Below are positions 8,260 to 18,186 of a stretch of 64,000 nucleotides of DNA, one piece after another. Source of the DNA: Pantoea deleyi (GTDB taxonomy: Bacteria; Pseudomonadota; Gammaproteobacteria; Enterobacterales; Enterobacteriaceae); contig NZ_CP071405.1 of the NCBI RefSeq assembly GCF_022647325.1, forward strand, positions 2,914,001 to 2,978,000. The letters are read 5' to 3'. The translations under genes and the position numbers were made by a program. The stretch's first letter is position 1, and each line of letters starts with the position of its first letter. Under the pieces are notes generated by a model, which made no database searches, was not told the origin of the DNA, and was given only the letters and a program-made list of their open reading frames with translations.

Positions 8260-8336
8260 TGGCACGCCCTACAGGATTCGAACCTGTGACCTACGGCTTA
8301 GAAGGCCGGTGCTCTATCCAGCTGAGCTAAGGGCGC
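8260..8336 (-). tRNA. argU: tRNA-Arg (anticodon UCU)
   Basis: A complete 77-nt cloverleaf read leftwards from 8336. The acceptor stem GCGCCCT pairs with AGGGCGT, the anticodon loop CTTCTAA carries TCT, the T-arm contains GGTTCGAATCC and CCA is encoded at 8262-8260. UCU reads the AGA codon. In E. coli argU lies beside folD as well and is the attachment site of prophage DLP12. Here the AT-rich islet lies immediately on the 3' side, where integrative elements insert. Confidence 0.95.
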
Positions 8337-8430
8337 ATGGAGATGGAACGGATTATACGTCCGGAAGCGGGTACGTCAACGTTTTTGCCGTTTCTGCGCA
8401 GCGAAGTGCTGCGGGATTAACCAATTCGCA

Positions 8431-8934
8431 TCAATGACGCCTGCGCCATTCGCTGAGCGACACGACCTGACGGGTAGTGGCAGATTCTCCTTCCAGCTCA
8501 ATCCCTTGCGGGGTGAAACGCGCATTGTACTGTTCGCGAAGGGCGTGCAGCTCCTGGCTGTCCGGCTCCAGCTGGCGCAGAAAGCCCAGCGCGAGCAGCA
8601 GTTGCTGGCGGCTGATAAGCGGCGAAAAACCGGCGCGACTGAGAATTCCATGCCAGCGCTGGCTGTTCTCCTCGCTGCCGTCCACAATCAGCACCTGCCA
8701 GATCAGCAGCACCGCCGCACCATTATGCAGATGCGTTTCATTATCGTGGCTGAGATAGTCGGTAAACTCTTTCGCCGCCTCTTTGCCCATCATCGCGGTC
8801 ATCGACTCCACCTGAACCGGTGGCAGCTGCAGCCGTTTGCTGAGCCGCTGCACGGCGTGACGAGAGCCCGCGGTGAGCAGCTGAAATCCGGCGACAAACA
8901 CTACCGCCAGCGTGGCAAACATTATCCAGATCAT
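8431..8934 (-). CDS. yicN: DUF1198 family membrane protein (YicN-like)
   Basis: A 167-residue protein with one N-terminal transmembrane helix (about residues 2-20) starting M-I-W-I-M-x-A-T-L. It is clearly similar to E. coli YicN (DUF1198), sharing Q-x-E-S-M, L-L-I-W-Q-x-x-I-V-D-G-S-E and L-A-L-G-F-L-R. Function is unknown. The ATG at 8934 was chosen because AGGGGA lies eight bases upstream; the long upstream frame is not protein-like. In E. coli yicN is elsewhere in the chromosome, so its place beside folD is a lineage difference. Confidence 0.8.
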   Translation of the reverse strand: MIWIMFATLAVVFVAGFQLLTAGSRHAVQRLSKRLQLPPVQVESMTAMMGKEAAKEFTDYLSHDNETHLHNGAAVLLIWQVLIVDGSEENSQRWHGILSRAGFSPLISRQQLLLALGFLRQLEPDSQELHALREQYNARFTPQGIELEGESATTRQVVSLSEWRRRH

Positions 8935-9106
8935 TACATCGTCCCCTGATAGTCCTGCCGATATCATACGCATGCAGGCAGCCACTCGTCGCGATGAAAA
9001 GTCGGAAAGCACATACGTGGCTGAAACTGTGACTGACAGCAGCCCCCGCTTCTGACAAAATAGCCCCCTTCCCCGATTCAACACAACACAGTGGATTTCC
9101 TCTCTG

Positions 9107-9973
9107 ATGGCAGCAAAAATTATTGACGGTAAAACGATTGCGCAGCAGGTGCGCGTTGAGGTTGCGGAAAAAGTGAAGCAGCGTCTGGCGGCCGGAAAAC
9201 GTGCACCGGGTCTGGCTGTGGTGCTGGTGGGTGAAAACCCGGCCTCGCAAATCTACGTGGCCAGCAAACGCCGCGCCTGTGAAGAGGTGGGTTTCCATTC
9301 CCGCTCTTACGATCTGCCCGCCGCAACCCGCGAAGCTGAGCTGCTGGATCTGATTGATACACTCAATCAGGACGATGAGATCGATGGCATCCTGGTTCAG
9401 CTCCCGCTGCCCGCCGGTATCGATAACGTCAAAGTGCTGGAACGCATCACGCCAGATAAAGATGTCGACGGATTCCATCCCTACAACGTCGGCCGTCTGT
9501 GTCAGCGTGCGCCGACCCTGCGTCCCTGCACGCCGCGCGGGATCGTCACGCTGCTGGAGCGCTACAACATCGACACCTATGGCCTGAACGCTGTGGTGGT
9601 CGGGGCATCTAATATCGTGGGTCGTCCGATGAGCATGGAGCTGCTGCTGGCAGGCTGCACCACCACCGTGACGCACCGCTTTACCAAAGATCTGCGCCAT
9701 CACGTTGAGCATGCCGACCTGCTGGTGGTCGCGGTCGGTAAACCGGGCTTTATTCCGGGTGAGTGGATCAAACCCGGCGCTATCGTTATCGACGTCGGCA
9801 TTAACCGGCTGGAGAGCGGCAAGGTCGTGGGCGATGTCGAATTCAACAGTGCATCTGAGCGCGCATCCTATATTACCCCGGTGCCGGGCGGCGTTGGCCC
9901 GATGACGGTGGCTACCCTGATCCAGAACACGCTGCAGGCGTGTGAAGAGTTTCACGATAAAGAGGTTGTTTAA
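9107..9973 (+). CDS. folD: Methylenetetrahydrofolate dehydrogenase/cyclohydrolase
   Basis: A 288-residue bifunctional enzyme that interconverts 5,10-methylene-, 5,10-methenyl- and 10-formyl-tetrahydrofolate with NADP, supplying one-carbon units for purines and formyl-Met-tRNA. The first signature (Tyr50 and catalytic Lys54 in Y-V-A-S-K), the V-D-G-F-H-P-Y motif, the dinucleotide loop [10 protein letters not shown] and the C-terminal P-G-G-V-G-P-M-T are all present. Length equals E. coli FolD. One base-tight junction to ybcJ shows co-transcription. Confidence 0.98.
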   Translation: MAAKIIDGKTIAQQVRVEVAEKVKQRLAAGKRAPGLAVVLVGENPASQIYVASKRRACEEVGFHSRSYDLPAATREAELLDLIDTLNQDDEIDGILVQLPLPAGIDNVKVLERITPDKDVDGFHPYNVGRLCQRAPTLRPCTPRGIVTLLERYNIDTYGLNAVVVGASNIVGRPMSMELLLAGCTTTVTHRFTKDLRHHVEHADLLVVAVGKPGFIPGEWIKPGAIVIDVGINRLESGKVVGDVEFNSASERASYITPVPGGVGPMTVATLIQNTLQACEEFHDKEVV

Positions 9974-10186
9974 ATGGCAAGTTTTTCACTGGGAAAATTC
10001 CCGCATGTCGATCTGTGTGACCTGCTGAAGCTGGAAGGCTGGGTTCAGAGCGGTGCACAGGCTAAGATCGTGATTGCCGAGGGCGAAGTGAAGGTCGATG
10101 GTGCGGTCGAAACCCGCAAGCGCTGCAAAATCGTGGCCGGCCAGACCGTCGAGTTCTCCGGTTTCCGCACCACAGTCGTTGAGTGA
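9974..10186 (+). CDS. ybcJ: S4-like RNA-binding protein YbcJ
   Basis: A 70-residue protein formed by an S4-type RNA-binding domain: L-C-D-L-L-K-L-E-G-W-V-Q-S-G-x-x-A-K at 15-32, E-V-K-V-D-G near 38-43 and R-K-R-C-K near 48-52. Family members probably act in RNA metabolism; E. coli YbcJ has been structurally shown to be S4-like. The ATG follows the folD stop without a gap, as in E. coli. Confidence 0.92.
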   Translation: MASFSLGKFPHVDLCDLLKLEGWVQSGAQAKIVIAEGEVKVDGAVETRKRCKIVAGQTVEFSGFRTTVVE

Positions 10187-10296
10187 TGCGCGGGCGTTCC
10201 TGCGGGAACGCCGTTGCGTCAGCCCGGCGCGTTTGCGCGGTATCAGCCCGCCAGCACGTTACGAGAACAGAGGCGACCTGCCCGTTGGTCGCAAAA

Positions 10297-10318
10297 AAAG
10301 GGCGATGGCTCGCCCTTT
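10297..10318. terminator. Bidirectional terminator between ybcJ and cysS
   Basis: A 9-bp stem AAAGGGCGA/TCGCCCTTT with a TGGC loop, flanked by A and T runs, so it can end both converging transcripts. Another hairpin (GGCGTTCC/GGAACGCC) sits nearer to ybcJ at about 10194-10213 without a T run. Confidence 0.8.
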
Positions 10319-10323
10319 CTGCT

Positions 10324-11709
10324 TTATTTCCGACGCCAGCTCGAGCCCTGTGGCCCATCCTCGACAATCACGCCCAGCGCGTTGAGCTTGTCGCGGGCGA
10401 TATCTGCATCCGCCCAGTTTTTGGCGGCACGGGCATCGGCACGGGCCTTCACCCAATGCTCAATCTCGGCAACCTCTTCGTCATTCACCTGCGCGCCACT
10501 CTGCAGGAACAGCTCAGGATCCTGCTGCAGAATGCCCAGCACGTTGGCCATCTCGCGCAGCTTCGACGCCAGCGCATCGGCCGATGCACCCTCTTCGCTT
10601 TTCAGGCGGTTAACCTCACGCGCCATGTCGAACAGCACCGAGTAGGCTTCCGGGGTATTGAAATCGTCATCCATCGCCGCGCGGAATCGCGCTTCAAACG
10701 CTTCACCCCCGCTGGCCGGGACGCTGCTGTCCGTATGACGCAACGCCGTGTAGAGACGCTCCAGCGCCGCACGCGCCTGATTCAGGTTATCTTCGCCATA
10801 GTTGAGCTGGCTGCGATAGTGACCGGACATCAGGAAGTAACGCACCGTCTCCGCATCATAATGCTGCAGCACGTCACGTACGGTGAAGAAGTTGCCGAGC
10901 GATTTGGACATCTTCTCGCGATCGACCATCACCATTCCGGAGTGCATCCAGTAATTGACGTAAGGACCATCATGCGCGCAGCTCGACTGGGCGATTTCGT
11001 TTTCATGATGCGGGAACATCAGATCGGAGCCGCCGCCGTGAATATCGAAATGGCTGCCCAGCTGTTTGCAGTTCATCGCCGAGCACTCGATGTGCCAGCC
11101 CGGACGCCCATTGCCCCACGGTGAGGGCCAGGCCGGCTCATCCGCTTTGGACATTTTCCACAGCACGAAATCCATCGGATTCCGCTTCACATCGGCCACT
11201 TCGACCCGTGCGCCCGCCTGCAGCTGTTCCAGATCCTGACGCGACAGCGCGCCGTAGTCGGTGTCGCTGAGGACATCAAACATTACGTCGCCATTTTCCG
11301 CGACATAGGCGTGTCCGCGTGCGATCAGCGTTTCGACCAGCGCAATGATCTCCGCGATATGGCGGGTCGCGCGTGGCTCCTGATCGGGTGGCAGGATCCC
11401 CAGGGCGGCAAAATCGTTATGCATTTCGCCAATCATACGATTGGTCAGGGTTTCGATGCTTTCGCCATTTTCATTGGCACGTTTGATGATCTTGTCATCA
11501 ATGTCCGTAATATTACGCACATAGCTAAGCTCATACCCGAGGTAGCGCAGATAGCGCGACACCACATCAAACGCCACGAACGTCCGCCCATGACCAATGT
11601 GACAGAGGTCATACACCGTGATGCCGCAAACATACATCCCGATTTTACCGGCATGAATGGGTTTGAATTCCTCTTTCTGTCGACTCAGGGTGTTATAAAT
11701 CTTAAGCAT
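10324..11709 (-). CDS. cysS: Cysteinyl-tRNA synthetase
   Basis: A 461-residue class I synthetase, the same length as the E. coli enzyme. HIGH is at residues 37-40, K-M-S-K-S near 266-270, and the zinc-binding residues include Cys28, Cys209-region and the H-H-E-N-E motif. It charges tRNA-Cys in the cytoplasm. The ATG at 11709 (M-L-K-I-Y-N) was chosen; the longer upstream frame lacks homology. Monocistronic, divergent from ppiB. Confidence 0.98.
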   Translation of the reverse strand: MLKIYNTLSRQKEEFKPIHAGKIGMYVCGITVYDLCHIGHGRTFVAFDVVSRYLRYLGYELSYVRNITDIDDKIIKRANENGESIETLTNRMIGEMHNDFAALGILPPDQEPRATRHIAEIIALVETLIARGHAYVAENGDVMFDVLSDTDYGALSRQDLEQLQAGARVEVADVKRNPMDFVLWKMSKADEPAWPSPWGNGRPGWHIECSAMNCKQLGSHFDIHGGGSDLMFPHHENEIAQSSCAHDGPYVNYWMHSGMVMVDREKMSKSLGNFFTVRDVLQHYDAETVRYFLMSGHYRSQLNYGEDNLNQARAALERLYTALRHTDSSVPASGGEAFEARFRAAMDDDFNTPEAYSVLFDMAREVNRLKSEEGASADALASKLREMANVLGILQQDPELFLQSGAQVNDEEVAEIEHWVKARADARAAKNWADADIARDKLNALGVIVEDGPQGSSWRRK

Positions 11710-11921
11710 TGAACGGTTCCGTTTTCGCGTGTGGTTGACACTTTTAAGTATCCAGACATTGTGCCGTATTTTTATCGCTCGCGCGACGCAAAGCAAGCCA
11801 ACTGCGCCGCGCTGCTGACGCGTCATCGGAAATTATGATATAAGAACCGTCGACTAAAAGGGGTACGCCAGATAACAGAGCGACCTCAGCTACTGATCAC
11901 AACCTTTACAGGACAACAAAA

Positions 11922-12416
11922 ATGGTAACTTTCCAGACGAACCATGGCGATATCGTAATCAAAACTTTCGATGATAAAGCGCCGGCCACCGTACAGAACT
12001 TCCTGGATTACTGCCGTGAAGGTTTTTACGACAACACTATTTTCCACCGTGTCATCAACGGCTTTATGATCCAGGGCGGCGGTTTCGAACCCGGCATGAA
12101 GCAGAAAGAAACCAAAGCTGAAATCAAAAACGAAGCGAACAACGGCCTGAAAAACACCAAAGGTACGCTGGCTATGGCGCGTACCTCTGCGCCGCACTCT
12201 GCGACCGCACAGTTCTTCATCAACGTCGCTGACAACGACTTCCTGAACTTCCGTGATGAAAGCGTTCAGGGCTGGGGCTACTGCGTGTTTGCAGAAGTGG
12301 TTGAAGGCATGGATGTGGTAGAGAAGATCAAAGCCGTCTCTACCGGCCGCAGCGGTATGCACCAGGATGTGCCAAAAGATGACGTCGTTATCCAGAAAGT
12401 GACCGTCAGCGAGTAA
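11922..12416 (+). CDS. ppiB: Cytoplasmic peptidyl-prolyl cis-trans isomerase B (cyclophilin)
   Basis: A 164-residue cyclophilin without a signal peptide, so the cytoplasmic PpiB. It has F-H-R-V-I-x-G-F-M-I-Q-G-G (active-site Arg and Phe, about residues 41-53), M-A-R-T and [10 protein letters not shown], followed by W-G-Y-C-V-F-A-E-V. It catalyses prolyl isomerisation during protein folding. The stop overlaps the lpxH start by one base (TAATG), so the two are coupled, as in E. coli. Confidence 0.97.
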   Translation: MVTFQTNHGDIVIKTFDDKAPATVQNFLDYCREGFYDNTIFHRVINGFMIQGGGFEPGMKQKETKAEIKNEANNGLKNTKGTLAMARTSAPHSATAQFFINVADNDFLNFRDESVQGWGYCVFAEVVEGMDVVEKIKAVSTGRSGMHQDVPKDDVVIQKVTVSE

Positions 12417-13132
12417 TGTCGCGCACGCTGTTTATCGCAGATCTCCATCTGTGTCAGGAAGAACCGGCGATTACCGCCGGTTTTCTGCATTTTTTAGCGC
12501 GCGAAGCTCCTCACTGCGACGCGCTCTATATTCTCGGCGATCTGTTTGAAGCCTGGATAGGCGATGACGATCCCAATCCGCTGCATCAGCAGGTTGCCGA
12601 TGCCCTGCGCGCCCTGCCGGTGCCGGTTTACTTTATTCATGGCAACCGCGATTTCCTGCTGGGCCGCCGCTTTGCACGGGCCAGCAACATGACGCTGCTG
12701 CCGGAAGAGCAGGTCTTGACGCTCTACGGTCAGCGCGTACTGATCATGCACGGTGATACGCTCTGCACGGACGACGCGGGGTATCTGCGCTTTCGCGCCA
12801 AAGTACATAATCCCTGGATCCAGCGGCTCTTTCTGGCGCTGCCTCTGCGGATCCGCAAGCGGATTGCCGCGCGGATGCGGGCCGACAGCAAACAGGCTAA
12901 CCAGCACAAATCTCAGAGCATCATGGATGTGAACCCGGATGCGGTCGTCGCAACCCTGCAGCGCCACCAGGTGCCGCTGCTGATCCATGGCCACACTCAC
13001 CGCCCGGCAATTCATACGCTGGAAGTGCAGGGCGAAACGGCACAGCGCGCGGTACTGGGTGCCTGGCACGAACGGGGTTCCATGATTCAGCTCGACGCCA
13101 GTGGCATTCAGCTCACTGAATTTGACTTCTGA
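12416..13132 (+). CDS. lpxH: UDP-2,3-diacylglucosamine diphosphatase
   Basis: A 238-residue calcineurin-type metallophosphoesterase of the inner membrane surface. It cleaves UDP-2,3-diacylglucosamine to lipid X and UMP, the fourth step of lipid A synthesis. Metal-binding motifs are complete: D-L-H-L (8-11), G-D-L-F-E-A-W (about 40-46), G-N-R-D-F and H-G-H-T-H-R near the C terminus. Start overlaps the ppiB stop. Confidence 0.97.
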   Translation: MSRTLFIADLHLCQEEPAITAGFLHFLAREAPHCDALYILGDLFEAWIGDDDPNPLHQQVADALRALPVPVYFIHGNRDFLLGRRFARASNMTLLPEEQVLTLYGQRVLIMHGDTLCTDDAGYLRFRAKVHNPWIQRLFLALPLRIRKRIAARMRADSKQANQHKSQSIMDVNPDAVVATLQRHQVPLLIHGHTHRPAIHTLEVQGETAQRAVLGAWHERGSMIQLDASGIQLTEFDF

Positions 13133-13162
13133 TCGGCCGTCAAACCGACGGCATTAAGCGTG

Positions 13163-13178
13163 ACGCAACCGTTTTCCT
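13163..13178. promoter_or_regulatory. PurR operator of purEK
   Basis: ACGCAACCGTTTTCCT matches the PurR consensus (ACGCAAACGTTTGCNT-type palindrome) in nearly every position and lies 85 bases upstream of purE. As in E. coli, purine excess would repress the operon through PurR with hypoxanthine or guanine. A TGCTATTCT extended -10-like element follows at about 13191-13199. Confidence 0.85.
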
Positions 13179-13263
13179 TCCGCGTCTGTCATGCTATTCT
13201 CGGTGCCCTTCAAAACCTGTCCGCCCGGCCAGGTCTGTTTGTTCATCCACAGGAGTTGACCGC

Positions 13264-13770
13264 ATGTCATCCAACGCCCCGGCTCGCATCGCCATTGTTA
13301 TGGGTTCCAGAAGTGACTGGGCCACCATGCAGTTCGCCGCTGACATTCTTACCAGCCTGGACGTCCCTTTTCATGTTGAAGTGGTCTCTGCGCACCGCAC
13401 CCCGGATAAACTGTTCAGCTTCGCCGAAACCGCGGCGGACAACGGTTTTCAGGTGATTATCGCGGGTGCAGGTGGCGCAGCCCATCTGCCGGGGATGCTG
13501 GCAGCCAAAACCCTGGTGCCGGTGCTGGGTGTACCGGTGCAGAGCGCGGCGCTGAGCGGCGTCGATAGTCTCTACTCGATCGTGCAGATGCCGCGCGGTA
13601 TTCCGGTTGGCACGCTGGCGATCGGTAAAGCCGGTGCCGCCAATGCCGCCCTGCTGGCGGCGCAGATTCTGGCGCTGCATGACAGCGCGCTGGCCTCACG
13701 TCTCGACACCTGGCGTCAGAGCCAGACCGATGAGGTGCTTAACCACCCCGATCCGCGGGAGGAAGCATGA
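13264..13770 (+). CDS. purE: N5-carboxyaminoimidazole ribonucleotide mutase
   Basis: A 168-residue class I PurE. The catalytic loop M-G-S-R-S-D-W (residues 13-19), the A-H-R-T-P motif (about 44-48) and [10 protein letters not shown] (about 69-78) are present. It moves the carboxyl group of N5-CAIR to give CAIR in purine synthesis. AGGAG precedes the ATG. It overlaps purK by four bases, giving the classic purEK operon. Confidence 0.97.
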   Translation: MSSNAPARIAIVMGSRSDWATMQFAADILTSLDVPFHVEVVSAHRTPDKLFSFAETAADNGFQVIIAGAGGAAHLPGMLAAKTLVPVLGVPVQSAALSGVDSLYSIVQMPRGIPVGTLAIGKAGAANAALLAAQILALHDSALASRLDTWRQSQTDEVLNHPDPREEA

Positions 13771-14831
13771 AGCCGGTTTGCGTACTGGGCAACGGCCAGT
13801 TAGGTCGTATGTTGCGCCAGGCGGGTGAACCTCTGGGCATCGCCGTTTATCCGGTAGGTCTGGACGCCGATCCTGCCGCCCTGCCGATCGCCGACAGCGT
13901 GATCACCGCCGAGATCGAACGCTGGCCGGAGACCGCGCTGACGCGCGAGCTGGCCAGCCATCCGGCCTTTGTTAACCGCGATATTTTTCCACGTCTGGCC
14001 GATCGTCTGACGCAGAAGCAGCTGCTGGACGAGCTTGGCCTGGCCACTGCGCCCTGGCAGTTGCTGTCGGACAAAAGCGAATGGCCGGCGGTGTTTGACA
14101 CCCTGGGCGAGCTGGCGATTGTGAAAAGCCGCACTGGCGGCTACGACGGACGCGGTCAGTGGCGTCTGCGCGCCGGTGATACGGATCAGTTGCCGGATGC
14201 CTGCTATGGCGAATGCATCGTTGAACAGGGCATCAACTTTTCCGGTGAAGTCTCGCTGGTGGGTGCGCGCGGTCACGATGGCAACGTCGTGTTCTATCCG
14301 CTGACGCATAACCTGCATCAGGAGGGCATTCTGCGTACCAGCGTCGCCCTGCCTCAGGCCGATCGGGCACAGCAGCAGCAGGCTGAAGCGATGCTGAGTG
14401 CGATTATGCATGCGCTGAACTATGTTGGCGTTATGGCGATGGAGTGCTTTATCACGCCTGACGGACTGCTGATCAATGAGCTGGCACCGCGTGTCCATAA
14501 CAGTGGCCACTGGACGCAGAATGGCGCCTCGATCAGCCAGTTTGAGCTGCATCTGCGCGCCATTCTCAGTCTGCCGCTGCCGCAGCCGGTGGTCTTTGCG
14601 CCGTCGGTGATGGTCAACCTGATTGGTACCGATGTGAATCTCAGCTGGCTCCAGCAGCCGCTGGTGCATCTGCACTGGTATGACAAAGAGGTACGTCCGG
14701 GCCGTAAAGTGGGTCATCTCAATCTGACCGACGGCGACACAGAACGGCTTAAGGCGGCGCTGAACGCGCTGGTGCCGCAGCTGCCCGCTGAGTACGCCAG
14801 CGGTATTGCGTGGGCAGTTAAGACGCTCTGA
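13767..14831 (+). CDS. purK: N5-carboxyaminoimidazole ribonucleotide synthetase
   Basis: A 354-residue ATP-grasp enzyme making N5-CAIR from AIR, bicarbonate and ATP. N-terminal G-N-G-Q-L-G-R-M-L (residues 8-16), the ATP-grasp loop [11 protein letters not shown] and the C-terminal [12 protein letters not shown] motif are intact. Translationally coupled to purE by the ATGA overlap. It feeds PurE directly. Confidence 0.97.
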   Translation: MKPVCVLGNGQLGRMLRQAGEPLGIAVYPVGLDADPAALPIADSVITAEIERWPETALTRELASHPAFVNRDIFPRLADRLTQKQLLDELGLATAPWQLLSDKSEWPAVFDTLGELAIVKSRTGGYDGRGQWRLRAGDTDQLPDACYGECIVEQGINFSGEVSLVGARGHDGNVVFYPLTHNLHQEGILRTSVALPQADRAQQQQAEAMLSAIMHALNYVGVMAMECFITPDGLLINELAPRVHNSGHWTQNGASISQFELHLRAILSLPLPQPVVFAPSVMVNLIGTDVNLSWLQQPLVHLHWYDKEVRPGRKVGHLNLTDGDTERLKAALNALVPQLPAEYASGIAWAVKTL

Positions 14832-14945
14832 TCGCCCCGATCCGCCTCACAGGGCGGCCTGACCGGGCCGCTCAGCGTGATGGCAACGTTCTCTGTCAGT
14901 CAGGAGAACATCGCAAAGACGGCACCCTGCCGGCCACCGGTGATA

Positions 14946-14969
14946 ACGCACCTCCTTCCTGAGGTGCGT
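14946..14969 (+). terminator. Possible terminator hairpin after purK
   Basis: A perfect 9-bp stem ACGCACCTC/GAGGTGCGT with a CTTCCT loop, 115 bases after purK. It is followed only by CCCTTTCC, so a weak or Rho-assisted terminator. The rest of 14832-15085 shows no gene; the E. coli allantoin and rhs genes of this interval are missing. Confidence 0.4.
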
Positions 14970-15085
14970 CCCTTTCCGGAGTAATGCGCTGCGTTCCATC
15001 CTTCCCGCAGGACGCCTGCATCCGGTTTCACCCTGCTAATCGCCAGAGCGGTAACGAGCGGGCTGTCTCGCCCTGAACCCGGCCG

Positions 15086-17503
15086 CTACGCCGCATCAAA
15101 CTTCCTGAACAGAGCTTTTCCTTTCAGTAACCGGATTCCCAGCCAGCCGCCGCAGAGGGATAACAGCAGCGCGCCGCACAACGGCAGCGCCAGCCAGAGC
15201 GTCCAGTCGGGCTGCCACGGGAAGTCAAAGATTCGGGTCTGTAATCCCCACAGCGCCGCTTCTGCTCCCATCGCCGCCGCAACGCCGGAGACCACGCCGA
15301 GCAGAGCAAACTCGTACCACAGCGTCGTGCGCAGCAGGCGTTTACCGGCCCCCAGCGTGCGATAGACGACCAGCTCCTGCCGACGCTGACGCATCCCGAC
15401 CTGAATCTGCGCCAGCAGCAGCAGCAGACCGCAGGCGGTGACCAGCACCACCATGATCTCCAGTGCCTGGCTGACCTGCGTCAGCACCTGACCGATCTGC
15501 CGCATAATGCTGCCGATATCCAGCAGACTCAGCGTCGGAAAGGCGCGGTTCAGCTGGGCCAGCAGCGCCGGATCGGCTGCCATCCGGAAGCTGGTGAGCC
15601 AGGTCTGCGGCTGGCTGTCCAGCGCCCCCGGCGGGAAAATAAAGAAGAAGTTCGGCTTCAGGCTCTCCCAGTCCACTTTACGCAGGCTGGAGATGCGGGC
15701 AGTAAAGGTCTGCGTATCGCCTTCGAACGTCAGGGTATCACCGAGCTTCACACCCAGCCGCTCTGCCAGTTCCACCTCCATCGACACCTCTCCCGCCCCC
15801 GGTGGCCAGTGACCGGCCACCAGCGGATTGTGATCCGGACGCTCGGCCAGCGCCGTCAGGTTAAGTTCGCGGTTCAGCGCACTATCCCGCTCAGGATCGG
15901 CCGGTTTACCGTTAAGCTCACTGAGCCGCACCCGTGCAATCGGATAGAAGGTTTCGGGCTTAATCTGGTGCGCCTGCAGGAAATCCCGCACCTGCGGCAC
16001 CTGATCCGCACTGATGTTCAGCAGGAAGAAGTTCGGGCTGTCTGCCGGTAACTGCTGCTGCCAGCGATCCAGCAGATCGCCCCGCATCACCAGCAGCAGG
16101 GCCAGCAGCATAAACGAGAGCGAAAAGGCCGCGAGCTGGCTTAGCGTCATGCCGGGCTGGCGCAGCAGCCGGTTGATCGCCAGCCGCAGGGCCAGCCTGC
16201 GCACCACCAGCCGCCGAAGCAGCAGCAGCGTGCCCCAGCCAGTGATAGCCAGTAAGCCCGCCAGCACCACCACACCTGCCAGCAGCGCCCAGAGCATCTT
16301 ACTGCCGCCCACCAGCAGCGCTAACAGCGTGATGACAACGGCGGCCATCACCGGAATGTAGAACTTCAGCGGCCAGAGGCTGGCTACCGCATCGCGCCGC
16401 AGCACCCGCAGCGGCTGCGTCGCCAGCAGCAGACGATAGGGACGCAGCCCCACCAGCAGCGAAATCACAAACAGCGAGCCTACGGCCCAGACCCACGGCC
16501 AGAGGCTGGCCGCCGGTAAGCGGGCGGGCAGCACCGGTTTCAGCATCGTCATCAGAATCGCTTCCACGCCCTGCCCGACCAGGCCACCGGCTATTGCCGC
16601 CAGCAGCAGCACCGCCAGCCACTGGCCGATAATCAGACGCTGCAAGGCGCCATGCGTCGCGCCCAAAGTTTTCAGCACCGCCACCAGATCGTAGCGGCTG
16701 CGACAGTAGTGACTCATGGCGACCGCCACGGCCGCAATCGCCAGCATCAGGGTCAGCAAGGCCGACAGCAGCAGGAACTGCTGCGCACGCTGCATCGAAC
16801 GTCCCAGCGCATCCTCTGAGTTCCCGACGCTGATCCAGCGTTGATCGGCCGTGATCTGCGGTTCAATCCAGCGATCATAGCGGGCCAGCTGATCGGGATT
16901 GCCGGCGAATTTGTAGCGCCAGGTGATTCGACTGCCAGGCTGAATCGCGCCGGTTTTCGCGACATCCGCCTGGTTGATCAGCAGACGCGGCGCCATCTCA
17001 AACGGGTTAAAGCCGCCATCCGGCTCCTGGATCACCACGCCGCTGATGCGCAGCTGAGTGTCGCCGACTTCCAGCCTGTCGCCCACTTTCAGATTCAGCA
17101 GCGCCATCAGGCGCGGCGCGGCCAGGGCGGTGCCCGCCTGTGGCCTCAGACCCGGTGGCTCAGTCTGCAGCGTGCCGAACATCGGGTAAGCGTCATCGAC
17201 CGCCTTAACGGAGGCGAGCTGCGGCGACTGGCCGGCAAAGGTCATGGTCATAAAGGTCAATTGACGGCTGACGGTCAGGCCGGTTTCACGCGCTTTCGCC
17301 AGCCAGGCTTCCGGTGCCGCCGCGCTACTGCGCAGCGTGCGGTCGCCCGCCATAAAATCACGGCTCTGCTGATTCAGCCCCTTTTCCATGCGATCGCTGA
17401 TCGATCCCAGCGCCAGTACGCAGGCGACCGCCAGCGTCAGGGCCAGCCAGACAATCAGCAGCGAGGGCGATCGCCACTCCCGCCAGAACCAGCGCCAGAT
17501 CAT
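15086..17503 (-). CDS. ybbP: ABC-type exporter permease YbbP (FtsX/MacB fold)
   Basis: An 805-residue inner-membrane protein closely matching E. coli YbbP along its length (start R-W-F-W-R-E-W-R-S-P-S-L-L, end K-G-K-A-L-F-R-K-F). It has an N-terminal helix, a large periplasmic domain (~45-240), a block of FtsX-type helices in the middle, a second periplasmic domain and three C-terminal helices. Partners are the ATPase YbbA, whose stop overlaps this ATG, and probably the lysophospholipase TesA. Known type VII ABC systems act as mechanotransmission machines; the substrate is unknown. The ATG at 17503 was chosen over one four codons upstream. Confidence 0.93.
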   Translation of the reverse strand: MIWRWFWREWRSPSLLIVWLALTLAVACVLALGSISDRMEKGLNQQSRDFMAGDRTLRSSAAAPEAWLAKARETGLTVSRQLTFMTMTFAGQSPQLASVKAVDDAYPMFGTLQTEPPGLRPQAGTALAAPRLMALLNLKVGDRLEVGDTQLRISGVVIQEPDGGFNPFEMAPRLLINQADVAKTGAIQPGSRITWRYKFAGNPDQLARYDRWIEPQITADQRWISVGNSEDALGRSMQRAQQFLLLSALLTLMLAIAAVAVAMSHYCRSRYDLVAVLKTLGATHGALQRLIIGQWLAVLLLAAIAGGLVGQGVEAILMTMLKPVLPARLPAASLWPWVWAVGSLFVISLLVGLRPYRLLLATQPLRVLRRDAVASLWPLKFYIPVMAAVVITLLALLVGGSKMLWALLAGVVVLAGLLAITGWGTLLLLRRLVVRRLALRLAINRLLRQPGMTLSQLAAFSLSFMLLALLLVMRGDLLDRWQQQLPADSPNFFLLNISADQVPQVRDFLQAHQIKPETFYPIARVRLSELNGKPADPERDSALNRELNLTALAERPDHNPLVAGHWPPGAGEVSMEVELAERLGVKLGDTLTFEGDTQTFTARISSLRKVDWESLKPNFFFIFPPGALDSQPQTWLTSFRMAADPALLAQLNRAFPTLSLLDIGSIMRQIGQVLTQVSQALEIMVVLVTACGLLLLLAQIQVGMRQRRQELVVYRTLGAGKRLLRTTLWYEFALLGVVSGVAAAMGAEAALWGLQTRIFDFPWQPDWTLWLALPLCGALLLSLCGGWLGIRLLKGKALFRKFDAA

Positions 17504-18186
17504 TGCTCCTCCCACAGTTTGCCATCACGCAGCCGCAGGCGACGGTCGCAGCGCGCCGCCAGCTGCTCGTCGTGCGTCACCAGAATCAGGGTCGTGGCGA
17601 AGTCACGGTTCAGGGAAAACAGCAGATCGGCGATGCGGTCACCGGTTTTACGATCGAGGTTGCCGGTCGGTTCGTCGGCAAACAGCAGACCCGGACGGCC
17701 ACTGAAGGCGCGGGCCAGTGCGACCCGCTGCTGCTCCCCGCCTGAAAGCTGGGCGGGCAGGTGGTGCAGGCGTTCCCCCAGCCCGAGCAGCGTCAGCAAC
17801 TCACGCGCCTGTTCCCGGCTCTGACGATCGCTGTCACCGCGCAGCAGCGAAGGCAGCTGCACGTTCTCCTGCGCATTCAGGGTCGGCACCAGCATAAAAG
17901 ACTGAAACACAAAGCCGACCTGTTTTGCGCGCAGGGCCGCGCGCTGCTCCTCATTCATCCGGTGCAGCGGCTGCCCGAGCAGATGGACTTCCCCGCTGCT
18001 GCCGTCGTCCAGCCCGGCCAGAATCCCCAGCAGGGTAGACTTGCCGGAACCCGATTCGCCAATCAACGCAATGGTCTCGGCTGGTTTGACAACCAACTCA
18101 ACTCCGGTAAGGATGGTTAACTGATGCTCTCCCTGACCGACGGACTTAGTAAGATGATGAACTTCAACAATGTTTTCCGCTGGCAT
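17500..18186 (-). CDS. ybbA: ABC transporter ATP-binding protein YbbA
   Basis: A 228-residue LolD/MacB-type ATPase. Walker A is G-E-S-G-S-G-K-S (about 43-50), the signature L-S-G-G-E-Q-Q-R lies near 146-153 and Walker B ends in F-A-D-E-P-T-G-N-L-D. It powers YbbP, with which it overlaps by four bases. Its 5' end overlaps the divergent tesA gene by 33 bases, an arrangement shared with E. coli. Confidence 0.95.
   Translation of the reverse strand: MPAENIVEVHHLTKSVGQGEHQLTILTGVELVVKPAETIALIGESGSGKSTLLGILAGLDDGSSGEVHLLGQPLHRMNEEQRAALRAKQVGFVFQSFMLVPTLNAQENVQLPSLLRGDSDRQSREQARELLTLLGLGERLHHLPAQLSGGEQQRVALARAFSGRPGLLFADEPTGNLDRKTGDRIADLLFSLNRDFATTLILVTHDEQLAARCDRRLRLRDGKLWEEQ

Noticed and set aside
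8741..9955. A 404-codon minus-strand frame
   Set aside because: It runs across folD and yicN and has no family resemblance; both real genes are well supported.
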